A stretch of 64,000 nucleotides of DNA from Oleidesulfovibrio sp964593925 (GTDB lineage Bacteria; Desulfobacterota; Desulfovibrionia; Desulfovibrionales; Desulfovibrionaceae): assembly GCA_964593925.1 (NCBI GenBank), contig CAZQKM010000003.1:61020-125019 (forward strand), in the 5' to 3' direction. The translations under genes were made by a program, and so were the position numbers. The notes below the pieces were generated by a model. It was not told the DNA's origin, searched no databases, and saw only the letters and a list, made by a program, of their open reading frames with translations. The stretch's first letter is position 1; the number at the start of each line of letters is the position of its first letter. This document shows positions 28,932-37,672 of the stretch, in pieces.

Positions 28932-28960
28932 AAAAGCGGGGGGGGGATTGCCCCCCCCGC
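28932..28960 (-). terminator. G/C-run terminator of the transporter operon
   Basis: GCGGGGGGGG and CCCCCCCCGC arms (28936-28960) make a very strong hairpin with a loop of about four bases; on the reverse strand it is followed by TTTT. It lies 23 bp beyond the stop of the 88-residue gene. Confidence 0.8.
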
Positions 28961-28982
28961 AACGCTGGCCTAGGCCATAAAG

Positions 28983-29249
28983 CTAGTCTTTGATGTATCG
29001 GTTGATCGTGGCTGCACCCTCGGCATGAGCCCGGAAGTATACCCGCAGCATGTCCTCGTCATCCATGTCAAAGCGGGATTCTTCCAGCAGGCCATTGGCT
29101 TCTGCCGTCATCAGAGCGCTCAGGATGGATTCTTTTTTAAATGCCCTGAAGTGCCCGTATTGATCTTTCAGGGCTTCCATCACTTCATAGGCGCTGGCTT
29201 CTTCAACCGTGGTGAAATGCTTCAGGATAGCGTAGTTTAACGGCTTCAT
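28983..29249 (-). CDS. small protein co-transcribed with the cut-linked transporter, function unknown
   Basis: 88 residues, start at 29247-29249 with AAGGA nine bases before; its ribosome site lies inside the end of the transporter gene and the gap between the genes is five bases. The protein is mainly alpha-helical and looks like a winged-helix or DprA-tail-like fold (NYAILKHFTTVEEASAYEVM, FRAFKKESILSALMTAEANG) with a charged C-terminus, no signal or membrane segment. I recognise no family. Its strict coupling to the transporter suggests a regulatory or assembly partner. Confidence 0.7.
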   Translation of the reverse strand: MKPLNYAILKHFTTVEEASAYEVMEALKDQYGHFRAFKKESILSALMTAEANGLLEESRFDMDDEDMLRVYFRAHAEGAATINRYIKD

Positions 29250-29254
29250 GATAG

Positions 29255-30331
29255 TTAATTCCTTTTTTTCAGCAGATCCATGGGGTTCATGGAAATGAGG
29301 AAGATACCGGCAACCATGACAACAGCAGCAGCCCATGCAATGGGCGGCATGGACCAGCCGCTCAGGCCGAAGATAACGCCCAGGATAATCCAGCAGCAGA
29401 AGGGGCCCCAGAAAGAAAAGGTGCCGTTGCATGCCATACCCAGAGCTGCGCCACACATTGCATTGCCTTTGTACCAGAACATGAATGTCAGGTATGCACT
29501 GAGGCCGGCGCAGGCAAACCAGATCATGGAGGCACCGTCGCCAAAGGCCGTGGTGATCATACCCACAGGGTTGACGCCGGAAATGAAGCTGAACAGGGGA
29601 ACCAGGATGATCAGGTTGGAAAGGCCAGAGGTTACCTGGCGGATGGTGATGCCGATTTCAGGATCAATCATGGACGTGCCGTAACCACATACACAGCCTT
29701 CAATACCCCAGCACAGAGCGGCAATAAAGCCAAAGAACACTCCGGTAAGCAGACTGGGCGGAGCTTCTGCACCCATGCCAGTGCTGCCAATCATGGCACT
29801 GGCAGCAAAACAGATGGTGATGCCCAGCATCATGCGGGTGTTTAGCGTTTGTTTGAAAAGAAAGCGCCCAAGGATGGCGCCGATGGCAGGACACAGAGCG
29901 CTAATGGGAACGACAATGGCGCCTGCCTGCTGGAGACCCACAACATAGGCGGTGCTTGCCAGGGGGCCGCCGATGATGGCTGCGCCAACCATTACCATAC
30001 CGGGTTTTGTCTTGATGCACCGCAAAAAGTCGCTGAAACGACCGCGCACGCCTGCAATGCTCATGGCCCAGAGCGCGCTGGAACTGTCAGTGACGGCTGC
30101 GCCAAGCGCAGCCAGCAGATACATTACGGCAAAAGTGGAAAAACCAGAGTTGTCACCGTACCAATCCTGCCATATGCCGGTGGCCATGGCCAAGGTCATG
30201 AATGCGGTGTAAAAACCGTATAACAGGCCGGAAAGTAGTGCGATGATGATGCCCTTGCGACGGAAGTCAGCCGCGAGTTTGTTTTTGGCAGCCAACGCCA
30301 CCGGGTTGCTCATTACTGCTGTGTGCCCCAT
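29255..30331 (-). CDS. DMT/EamA-like transporter in the cut locus
   Basis: 358 residues with about ten hydrophobic helices in two related halves, typical of the drug/metabolite transporter superfamily (LLSGLLYGFYTAFMTLAMA, GGPLASTAYVVGLQQAGA, TGVFFGFIAALCWGIEGCV). AAGGAG lies six bases before the ATG. It is the first gene of the operon expressed from the dyad promoter at 30429-30459, divergent from the microcompartment genes. The locus suggests choline uptake or export of a product such as trimethylamine; the sequence alone cannot decide the direction or substrate. Confidence 0.78.
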   Translation of the reverse strand: MGHTAVMSNPVALAAKNKLAADFRRKGIIIALLSGLLYGFYTAFMTLAMATGIWQDWYGDNSGFSTFAVMYLLAALGAAVTDSSSALWAMSIAGVRGRFSDFLRCIKTKPGMVMVGAAIIGGPLASTAYVVGLQQAGAIVVPISALCPAIGAILGRFLFKQTLNTRMMLGITICFAASAMIGSTGMGAEAPPSLLTGVFFGFIAALCWGIEGCVCGYGTSMIDPEIGITIRQVTSGLSNLIILVPLFSFISGVNPVGMITTAFGDGASMIWFACAGLSAYLTFMFWYKGNAMCGAALGMACNGTFSFWGPFCCWIILGVIFGLSGWSMPPIAWAAAVVMVAGIFLISMNPMDLLKKRN

Positions 30332-30428
30332 TAGTGTCTCCTTAGCACCTTAGGTGATATTGCTAAAAGCTTCATTTCTGATCAGGGCGTTGCGCGAGCC
30401 TTACTCAGGCAACGTACTCTCATGTATT

Positions 30429-30459
30429 TATTTAGCATTCCCCTTAAGGGGAAGGTCAA
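30429..30459 (-). promoter_or_regulatory. MerR-type promoter of the transporter operon
   Basis: On the reverse strand: -35 TTGACC at 30459-30454, 19-bp spacer containing the dyad TTCCCCTTAAGGGGAA, -10 TAAATA at 30434-30429. The normal spacer is 17 bp; 19 bp with a central dyad is the signature of MerR-activated promoters. Confidence 0.75.
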
Positions 30460-30956
30460 TGTGAAAATGTCTGTCAAGGGCAATGCTGGCGTTCCGCATG
30501 GTATGCATGTGCCTAACTCTCTATTTTTGCATTGGTAAATGTTTTGTGGGCGAATTATGAAAAAAGTGTTGCGTGCACGGACAATCAGTGAAACGTTCCC
30601 CTCAAGCGAAGCCCTGCCACTTCCCTATCGCGTGTATTCTACATGTTGCGACTGCTACTATGATTATGGATGGCGTTGCATCAATACCATGTTTCCAAAC
30701 AGCAAGCCATTGTTTACGTAGTGTGCGTATTTTGATCAGTGTGCCAGCGGGTATGCCCCAGTGGCATACTGTGGATAATACAGCAGTATGTCGTGTGGGT
30801 GCGTGCATTACAAAGCAATGGGGTAGCCCGCATGCTTGCGGCTGGCCTACTGTGATATCCCCTACAGTTTCAATGACTATTTTTGCGTATTTTATTAGTT
30901 AAGACAATATATTAGCTTCAGGTGTCACTGTGCTTTTCCATCATGTTTCATGCTGT

Positions 30957-30976
30957 AGTTCCCCCGTGGGGGATAC
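30957..30976. promoter_or_regulatory. third CCCCC-GGGGG dyad, possible auxiliary operator
   Basis: TTCCCCCGTGGGGGAT is almost the same as the dyads in the two cut promoters but no -35/-10 pair fits around it in either direction. It may be an extra MerR binding site or a decayed promoter. Confidence 0.4.
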
Positions 30977-31132
30977 TCTCCAGTAGAGATGAGAAGAGGG
31001 CGGAGGGGCTGCCTAGGCACACAAAAACGCGTGTTTTAGCTCTGTAGCAAGCACGGCTGTTGTTTTTTTGATGAAAAATTTTCAATGAAAATAGCGTGTT
31101 ATGTTTTTTTGGATTTTTTCGAAAAAAAACTG

Positions 31133-31164
31133 TTGACTTTCCCCCTTGGGGGAAGGGCTACGCT
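31133..31164 (+). promoter_or_regulatory. MerR-type promoter of the cut microcompartment operon
   Basis: -35 TTGACT at 31133-31138, 20-bp spacer with the perfect dyad TTCCCCCTTGGGGGAA (31139-31154), -10 TACGCT at 31159-31164. The -10 is weak and the spacer too long for unaided RNA polymerase, as expected for a MerR-activated promoter. Confidence 0.75.
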
Positions 31165-31245
31165 AGATATGCTTTGAAAAGAATACCGTTGAAGAAGGGT
31201 GAGCCCACAGGGGCGATTTACCGTAAAGCATTGAGGATGTGTGGT

Positions 31246-31875
31246 ATGGGAGAGTACACCAGATATCAGGGAGAAGAGGCACTGGGGCTTATCGAAACTC
31301 TCGGTATGGTGCCTGCCGTTTACGGTGCCGACAGCATGCTGAAGGCAGCCGATGTGCAACTTGTTTCTTATGAAAACGTGGGTTCCACGCTGGTAACCAT
31401 TATGGTCAAAGGCGATGTTGCCGCGGTGCAGGCTGCTGTTGCCGCAGGTTCTGTTGCAGCCGGTAGCATCGGCAAGCTTACGGCTCATAATGTGATGCCT
31501 CGCCCTATCAAGCCCATTGGTGATATTGTTTCTGTTCATGCTATCACCAATGATTCCAACGAGTCTGCATGTGGCACACGCCCCAAGGCCATGGGGCTCA
31601 TCGAAACTTTTGGCATCGTATACGTGCTTGAAGCCGCAGACGCCATGCTTAAAACCGCAGATGTCGAGCTGATCGGGTACGAAAACGTGGCTTCCGGGTA
31701 CATTTCTGTACTCATTGAGGGAGACGTGGCCGCTTGCCAGGCCGCAGTGCAGGCCGGGGTGCAGGCTGTACAGAAAATGGGTGCAGAGGTTTACAGCTCT
31801 GTGGTGATTCCTACCCCGCATCCGGATGTGGCCAGGATCACCGCTCGGTACGCCCTTGAGAACTTGTTGTCCTAG
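31246..31875 (+). CDS. tandem BMC-domain shell protein (BMC-T)
   Basis: 209 residues from the ATG at 31246 (GAGG nine bases upstream); in-frame ATGs at 31237 and 31096 are less likely. Two BMC folds lie in tandem: LGLIETLGMVPAVYGADSML around residue 12 and MGLIETFGIVYVLEAADAML around residue 115. Trimers of such proteins form pseudo-hexamers with pores in the microcompartment shell. It is the first gene of the cut operon. The linker region between domains carries a Cys-containing stretch (NESACGTRPK). Equivalent genes open other glycyl-radical choline loci. Confidence 0.9.
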   Translation: MGEYTRYQGEEALGLIETLGMVPAVYGADSMLKAADVQLVSYENVGSTLVTIMVKGDVAAVQAAVAAGSVAAGSIGKLTAHNVMPRPIKPIGDIVSVHAITNDSNESACGTRPKAMGLIETFGIVYVLEAADAMLKTADVELIGYENVASGYISVLIEGDVAACQAAVQAGVQAVQKMGAEVYSSVVIPTPHPDVARITARYALENLLS

Positions 31876-31951
31876 GGGTGCGGTGGCTGAAGCACGGGCA
31901 GGGGGCGATGTATCGACTTCTGGCCCGGATCCAGCAACGGCAAAGGGGTAG

Positions 31952-33457
31952 ATGATGATAGTCGATAGCGATCTTCTCTCCATGCAGGAAGCCAGAATTT
32001 TAGCGGAGGATGCCGCGCGTGCTCAACGTATGCTTGCAGCATTTCCGCAGGAAAAATTGGATGAGATCGTCGAAGCTGTAGCCGAAGCAGTGGGACAGCA
32101 GACAGAGTCGCTTGCTGTACGGTCTCATGAAGAGACTGATTACGGTATCCCTACAGACAAGCAGATAAAGAACAACTTTGTTTGCTGCCAGGTGCGTAAA
32201 GCATTGCGCGGTATACGGTGCGTTGGCGTCATTGAGCGTGATGCAGAGAGGCAGACCATGGACATTGGCGTGCCCATGGGCGTTATTGCTGCTCTGTGCC
32301 CTGCCACAAGCCCTGTTTCCACCACAATATACAAGACACTCATTGCCATAAAATCCGGTAATGCCATTGTTTTTTCTCCCCACCCACGTGCCGCAAAAAG
32401 CATTGCCGCTGCACTTGATATTATGATCAAAGCTGCACACGCATGCGGCCTGCCGGAAGGCTGCTTGTCATACATGGGCACAGTGACCAGAAGCGGTACG
32501 GCAGAGTTGATGAACCATGCTTGCACGTCACTCATTATGCTTTCGGGCGTGCCCGGCATGATCGATGCGGCTCGCTGTAGCGGCAAGCCCGTCATTTATG
32601 GCGGCATCGGCCACGGCCCTGCATTTATTGAGCGTTCTGCAGATGTGCATCAGGCCGTTAGCCATATTGTCAGCAGCAAAACGTTTGACAATGGTATCGC
32701 CCCCTCTGCCGAACAATCCATTGTTGTGGATGCATGCATTGACCGGGATGTACGGCATGCCCTGCAGGATGCCGGTGCCTATTTTATGTCTGACGTAGAG
32801 TCGCTGCGGCTTGCAGAGGTGCTTTTTTGTGCAGACGGGCGTTGCAAGACGGGCATGGCAGGGGTATCCGCCACCGTTCTTGCCCACAGGGCAGGCTTTG
32901 GTGTGCCTGCGCATGTGAAGCTGCTTATTGCAGAGCGCAAATATGTTTCCGAGGCAGACCCGTACTCGCGGGAGCTGCTTGCCCCTGTCCTTGCCTATTA
33001 CGTTGAAGACGATTGGATGCATGCCTGTGAAAAGTGCATCGAATTGCTTCTCCATGAGCGTAAGGCCCATACCCTTGTGGTGCATTCCCGTGATGAAGAC
33101 GTCATTTTGCAGTTTGCCCTTAAAAAGCCTGTGGGGCGGCTGCTGGTGAACACCCCCGCTGCATTTGGCGGGCTGGGTATGAGCACCAACCTTTTCCCTT
33201 CCATGACGTTGGGAAGCGGTTCAGCAGGGCAGGGTATCACAGCCGACAATGTATCTTCGATGAACCTCATCTACAGACGCAAAATCGGTTACGGAGTCAG
33301 GCCATATGGCAGCGCTGCGGCTGTATGCAGTGCGGTTTTACAGGGCGGTCGGCAAGAGGGCAGGTATGCGCATGATACCCAATCTCAGCAAATGCAGGCG
33401 CTCCAGAAGATTCTGACGGAAGTCATCGAAGCCATGGGGCGCGATGCAGACAGATGA
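31952..33457 (+). CDS. aldehyde dehydrogenase paralogue lacking the catalytic cysteine
   Basis: 501 residues, similar along its whole length to the CoA-acylating aldehyde dehydrogenase encoded 5 kb downstream. The N-terminal amphipathic helix (DLLSMQEARILAEDAARA) matches that of the active paralogue and looks like an encapsulation peptide. The active-site segment reads FDNGIAPSAEQ where the active enzyme has FDNGTICASEQ: the nucleophilic cysteine is proline (near residue 251). The NAD-site region is also altered (ATSPVSTT for STNPTSTT is close, but GIGHGP replaces GAGNVP). It cannot form a thioester, so a structural, regulatory or binding role is likely. ATG at 31952 or 31955 after AAGGGG. 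The frame is intact and selection seems to keep it. Confidence 0.88.
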   Translation: MMIVDSDLLSMQEARILAEDAARAQRMLAAFPQEKLDEIVEAVAEAVGQQTESLAVRSHEETDYGIPTDKQIKNNFVCCQVRKALRGIRCVGVIERDAERQTMDIGVPMGVIAALCPATSPVSTTIYKTLIAIKSGNAIVFSPHPRAAKSIAAALDIMIKAAHACGLPEGCLSYMGTVTRSGTAELMNHACTSLIMLSGVPGMIDAARCSGKPVIYGGIGHGPAFIERSADVHQAVSHIVSSKTFDNGIAPSAEQSIVVDACIDRDVRHALQDAGAYFMSDVESLRLAEVLFCADGRCKTGMAGVSATVLAHRAGFGVPAHVKLLIAERKYVSEADPYSRELLAPVLAYYVEDDWMHACEKCIELLLHERKAHTLVVHSRDEDVILQFALKKPVGRLLVNTPAAFGGLGMSTNLFPSMTLGSGSAGQGITADNVSSMNLIYRRKIGYGVRPYGSAAAVCSAVLQGGRQEGRYAHDTQSQQMQALQKILTEVIEAMGRDADR

Positions 33458-33486
33458 TGAAAATTATCCGTTAAGGGAGGATGCAC

Positions 33487-36027
33487 ATGGATCTCCAAGA
33501 TTTTTCCAATAAACTCGCAGAAGCGGCCAAAAATCTCATGCCCGAAGAGCGTGCCGCGCTGAAAAAGATTTTTGAAGGTGTTTCTGCCGAAGTCTTCAGT
33601 CAGCCCGTGCCTGCTTCTCATGTGGCAACCGGGGCTGGCCCTACCATTCCCCATGGGCCGACTCCCCGCCATGTCAAGCTCAAGGAAAATTTTCTCAAGC
33701 AGGTGCCCAGCATCACCATTCACCGTGCACGCGCCATCACCAAGCTTGCAAAGGAATTCCCCGGCTTGCCCAAGCCATTGCTGCGCGCCAAGACCTTTCG
33801 CTACTGCTGCGAACATGCCCCACTGGTGATTCAGGACCATGAACTGATCGTAGGGTCTCCCAACGGTTCACCGCGGGCAGGGGCATTTGCTCCTGACATT
33901 GCATGGCGGTGGTTGGAAGATGAAATGGATACCATCGGCACTCGCCCCCAGGATCCTTTTTATATTTCTGAAGAAGATAAGAAAATTCTGCGTGACGAGA
34001 TTTTTCCCTTTTGGCTGAACAAGTCCGTGGACGAACTGTGCGAAGGGCAATATCGCGAAGCCGATCTGTGGGAAATGTCCGGCGCATCCTATGTATCTGA
34101 TTGTTCGTATCACGCGGTGAACGGCGGCGGTGACTCCAACCCCGGTTATGACGTTATCCTGATGAAAAAGGGTATGCTGGATATTCAGGCAGAAGCTCGC
34201 GAAAAGCTGGAGCACCTGGATTATGCAAGTCCTGCTGATATCGACAAGATCTATTTTTACAAGTCTATCATCGAGACTGCAGAAGGCGTGATGATCTATG
34301 CCAGACGTCTGTCTGCCCATGCCGCAGACCTGGCTGCAAGAGAAACAGACCCCAAGCGCAAGGCAGAATTACTCAGAATTGCTGAAGTCAATGCTCGTGT
34401 GCCTGCCCACGCACCCAGCAACTTCTGGGAAGCTATTCAGGCTGTGTGGACTGTGGAATCGTTGCTGGTTGTGGAAGAAAACCAAACCGGCATGTCCATT
34501 GGTCGTGTTGATCAGTACATGTACCCCTTTTACAAGGCAGACCTTGAGTCTGGCCGTATGACCGAGTACGAGGCGTTTGACCTTGCGGGCTGCATGCTTG
34601 TGAAGATGTCTGAAATGATGTGGATCACCAGCGAGGGCGCTTCCAAGTTTTTTGCCGGGTATCAGCCTTTTGTGAACATGTGCGTAGGCGGGCTTACCCG
34701 CGAAGGCCACGACGCAACCAACGATCTTACCTACATGTTGATGGACGCGGTACGGCACGTGCGTGTGTATCAGCCCACCTTGGCTACCCGCGTGCATATC
34801 AAGTCGCCGCAAAAATATCTGAAGAAGATTGTGGACGTTATTCGGTCGGGCATGGGCTTTCCTGCCGTGCACTTTGATGACGCACACATCAAGATGATGC
34901 TTGCCAAGGGTGTCAGCATCGAAGATGCTCGTGATTATTGCCTGATGGGCTGTGTTGAGCCTCAAAAGTCCGGTCGCTTGTACCAATGGACTTCCACCGG
35001 CTACACCCAGTGGCCCATTTGCATCGAGCTGGTTCTCAACCACGGTGTGCCGCTGTGGTACGGCAAAAAGGTTACCCCTGACATGGGCGACCTTGGGCAG
35101 TACGACACCTATGAGAAGTTTGAGGCCGCCGTTAAAGAGCAGATCAAATGGATCACCAAAAATACCAGCATTGCTACCGTAATATCGCAACGCGCACACC
35201 GTGAGCTTGCTCCCAAGCCGTTGATGTCGCTGATGTACGAGGGCTGCATGGAATCTGGCCTGGATGTTTCGTCCGGTGGCGCCATGTACAATTTCGGCCC
35301 CGGTGTGGTGTGGAGCGGTCTTGCCACCTACGTAGACTCCATGGCTGCCATTAAAAAGCTGGTTTACGAAGATAAAAAGTACAGCTTGCAGCAGTTGAAC
35401 GAGGCCCTGAAAGCCGATTTTGTCGGCTATGATCAGATACTGGCCGACTGCCTTGCCGCACCCAAGTACGGCAACGACGACGACTACGTCGATATGATTG
35501 CAGCTGATCTGGTGCATTTCACCGAAACGGAACACCGCAGGTTCAAGACCCTGTACTCGGTGCTCAGCCATGGCACATTGTCCATTTCCAACAACACACC
35601 CTTTGGGCAGTTGCTTGGTGCTTCTGCCAACGGTCGCAGGGCCTGGATGCCGCTTTCTGACGGTATCAGCCCCACTCAGGGGGCAGACTTCAAGGGGCCC
35701 ACGGCCATCATCAAGTCTGTTTCCAAAATGTCCAACGACAGCATGAACATCGGCATGGTGCATAACTTTAAGCTGATGTCCGGCCTGCTGGATACTCCTG
35801 AAGGTGAAAATGGTATCATTACCCTTATCCGCACTGCCTGCATGTTGGGTAACGGCGAAATGCAGTTTAACTATCTTGATAACGAAGTGCTGCTGGATGC
35901 ACAAAAGCACCCAGAAAAGTATCGCGACCTTGTGGTGCGCGTAGCAGGGTACAGCGCCTTTTTTGTCGAGCTGTGCAAAGACGTGCAAGATGAGATCATC
36001 AGCAGAACAATGTTGCATGATTTTTAG
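33487..36027 (+). CDS. cutC: Choline trimethylamine-lyase (glycyl radical enzyme)
   Basis: 846 residues, exactly the length of the Desulfovibrio alaskensis enzyme. CutC cleaves choline to trimethylamine and acetaldehyde with a glycyl radical. Counting from the ATG at 33487 (AAGGGAGG six bases before; an ATG at 33481 is too close to that site), the radical glycine is Gly821 (RVAGYS), the thiyl cysteine is Cys489 and the base Glu491 (MGCVEPQ), and Asp216 lies in GGGDSNPGYD, all as published for CutC. The N-terminal ~50 residues (DLQDFSNKLAEAAKNL) form a likely targeting helix. It sits second to third in the operon, directly before its activase. Confidence 0.98.
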   Translation: MDLQDFSNKLAEAAKNLMPEERAALKKIFEGVSAEVFSQPVPASHVATGAGPTIPHGPTPRHVKLKENFLKQVPSITIHRARAITKLAKEFPGLPKPLLRAKTFRYCCEHAPLVIQDHELIVGSPNGSPRAGAFAPDIAWRWLEDEMDTIGTRPQDPFYISEEDKKILRDEIFPFWLNKSVDELCEGQYREADLWEMSGASYVSDCSYHAVNGGGDSNPGYDVILMKKGMLDIQAEAREKLEHLDYASPADIDKIYFYKSIIETAEGVMIYARRLSAHAADLAARETDPKRKAELLRIAEVNARVPAHAPSNFWEAIQAVWTVESLLVVEENQTGMSIGRVDQYMYPFYKADLESGRMTEYEAFDLAGCMLVKMSEMMWITSEGASKFFAGYQPFVNMCVGGLTREGHDATNDLTYMLMDAVRHVRVYQPTLATRVHIKSPQKYLKKIVDVIRSGMGFPAVHFDDAHIKMMLAKGVSIEDARDYCLMGCVEPQKSGRLYQWTSTGYTQWPICIELVLNHGVPLWYGKKVTPDMGDLGQYDTYEKFEAAVKEQIKWITKNTSIATVISQRAHRELAPKPLMSLMYEGCMESGLDVSSGGAMYNFGPGVVWSGLATYVDSMAAIKKLVYEDKKYSLQQLNEALKADFVGYDQILADCLAAPKYGNDDDYVDMIAADLVHFTETEHRRFKTLYSVLSHGTLSISNNTPFGQLLGASANGRRAWMPLSDGISPTQGADFKGPTAIIKSVSKMSNDSMNIGMVHNFKLMSGLLDTPEGENGIITLIRTACMLGNGEMQFNYLDNEVLLDAQKHPEKYRDLVVRVAGYSAFFVELCKDVQDEIISRTMLHDF

Positions 36028-36089
36028 GTGAAGTATTCCATTGTACTGCCCTCGTGGTTTGAGAACCGGTAAATAGCAGAGTCAACACA

Positions 36090-37022
36090 GTGATTGAAAG
36101 AAAAGCACGTATTTTCAACATACAGAAATACAATATGTATGATGGTCCTGGAGTACGTACTCTGGTGTTTTTCAAGGGGTGCCCCTTGCGCTGCAAGTGG
36201 TGCTCAAATCCAGAGGGGCAGCTTTGGCAGTACCAGGTGCTGTATAAAAAGGATTCGTGTGTTCACTGTGGGTCTTGTGTACCTGTCTGTCCGACAGGTG
36301 TGCATCGTACCTCTGCATCAAGGTTGTCCCACGAATTTGCAGAAGATGCAGAATGCATCGGTTGTCGTAAGTGTGAAGAGGTCTGTCCTGCTTCTGCTTT
36401 AGCTGTCGTTGGTGAGCAACAGTCCATCTCTGAGTTGCTTGCCATAGTTGAAGAAGACAGGCCTTTTTACGATACATCCGGCGGTGGTGTGACGCTGGGC
36501 GGCGGTGAGCCGATGATGCAGCCCGAAGCTGCCATGAGCCTGCTCATGGCTTGCAAGCAGCATGGTATCAACACAGCCATGGAAACCTGTGGATACGTAA
36601 AGGCCGCAGCATATGAGAAGGCTGCACAGTACACTGACCTTTTTTTGTACGACATCAAGCACATGGATTCTGACAGGCACTATGAACTTACCGGTGTGCA
36701 CAATGAGTTGATTCTAAGCAACCTCACATGGCTGTTGGAAAACAAGCACAATGTGAAGATTCGTGTGCCCTTGCTCAAAGGTGCCAATGACAGCGATGCA
36801 GAGTTACGCCTGATGATAGATTTTTTGAGGCCATACCAGGATTATAAAAATTTTAATGGGATAGATCTTTTGCCCTACCACAAAATGGGTGTGGGCAAGT
36901 ACCGCCAGTTGCGGTGGGACTACCCCATCAAGGGCGACCCTGCGCTGGGTGATGCAGACCTTGCGCGCATTGAGGCGTGCATCAAGAACTATGACGTTCC
37001 GGTTTCGGTAATCCGGCATTGA
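36090..37022 (+). CDS. cutD: CutC activating enzyme (radical SAM)
   Basis: 310 residues from a GTG at 36090. It makes the glycyl radical on CutC from S-adenosylmethionine. The radical-SAM triad is Cys31, Cys35, Cys38 (GCPLRCKWCSNPEG). Two ferredoxin-type [4Fe-4S] sites follow at Cys57-Cys67 (CVHCGSCVPVCPTG) and Cys89-Cys99 (CIGCRKCEEVCPAS), the usual glycyl-radical activase layout. GGG loop TLGGGEPMMQ and METCGY are present. No good Shine-Dalgarno precedes the GTG and the gap to cutC is 62 bp, so low expression relative to cutC is likely, as an activase is needed in small amount. Confidence 0.96.
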   Translation: MIERKARIFNIQKYNMYDGPGVRTLVFFKGCPLRCKWCSNPEGQLWQYQVLYKKDSCVHCGSCVPVCPTGVHRTSASRLSHEFAEDAECIGCRKCEEVCPASALAVVGEQQSISELLAIVEEDRPFYDTSGGGVTLGGGEPMMQPEAAMSLLMACKQHGINTAMETCGYVKAAAYEKAAQYTDLFLYDIKHMDSDRHYELTGVHNELILSNLTWLLENKHNVKIRVPLLKGANDSDAELRLMIDFLRPYQDYKNFNGIDLLPYHKMGVGKYRQLRWDYPIKGDPALGDADLARIEACIKNYDVPVSVIRH

Positions 37023-37069
37023 TGGGTCCGGGCGGTTCACATCCGCTGTGAATGAGGAGAATCACGCGT

Positions 37070-37669
37070 ATGACGGCACTTGGAATGATTGAAACAAAAG
37101 GGCTTTTGACGGCCATTGAGGGCGCAGACGCCATGCTCAAGGCTGCCAATGTACACCTGCTGGAAAAGCACCTTGCCAGCGGGGGGCTTGTCACCATTAT
37201 TGTGGCGGGTGAAGTCTCGGCAGTACGGGCCGCAGTGGATGCGGGTGTTTCTGCCATTAGTCGCGTCAACGCAGCCTCGTTGGTTTCAGAGCACGTTATC
37301 GCGCGTCCTGACGGGGGGGTGGGGTGCCTGGTCGCAGTGTACTCGGAACAAGCCCGGGGATCTGTACAGAAAAACTCTGTGCAAGCCCCTGTGGCTGGCC
37401 ATGGCCCCGGAGCAATGCAGTCTGTAGAGCCGGTTACGGCAGAGCAGGCTGTATGTAGTACACAGTCCGGGGGGACGGCGAAAAAGCCTGCAAATGCGGA
37501 GCCGGTGCAGTACGAAATTTCTCAACTGAAAAAGATGAATGTCAGCAAGCTGCGTCAGATAGCGCGTGGTATCAACGGTCTTTCCATTGCTCCTGAGGCA
37601 GTCAAATCTGCGGGCAAAAAAGATCTGATTGAGGCAATCGTCAATTCATATAGGCAGATAGAGGAGTAG
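37070..37669 (+). CDS. BMC-H shell protein with C-terminal nucleic-acid-like extension
   Basis: 199 residues from the ATG at 37070 (GAGGAG nine bases before). Residues 1-90 are a standard BMC fold (LGMIETKGLLTAIEGADAML). A low-complexity linker of about 50 residues rich in Ala, Gly and Gln follows. The last ~50 residues (QLKKMNVSKLRQIARGINGL, KSAGKKDLIEAIVNSY) resemble the SAP/Rho_N helix-extended-helix fold that in other proteins binds nucleic acid; PduK- and CutR-like proteins also carry C-terminal extensions. It may link shell to cargo or to DNA. The overlap with cutF expression (stop seven bases before) shows tight operon packing. Confidence 0.85.
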   Translation: MTALGMIETKGLLTAIEGADAMLKAANVHLLEKHLASGGLVTIIVAGEVSAVRAAVDAGVSAISRVNAASLVSEHVIARPDGGVGCLVAVYSEQARGSVQKNSVQAPVAGHGPGAMQSVEPVTAEQAVCSTQSGGTAKKPANAEPVQYEISQLKKMNVSKLRQIARGINGLSIAPEAVKSAGKKDLIEAIVNSYRQIEE

Positions 37670-37672
37670 CCC

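Larger units (their letters stand above)
30332..31245. other. divergent control region of the cut locus
   Basis: 914 bp with no supported gene. It holds the two MerR-type promoters, a third CCCCC-GGGGG dyad, and leaders of about 90 and 75 bases. Short frames at 30539 and 30573 have no ribosome site and no recognisable product. The distance between the two promoters is about 670 bp, unusually large, so undetected elements such as a small RNA are possible. Confidence 0.5.

Noticed and set aside
34369..36018. 549-codon open frame antisense to cutC
   Set aside because: It is the shadow of the cutC coding strand; His/Gly/Val-rich translation with no domain and no ribosome site.
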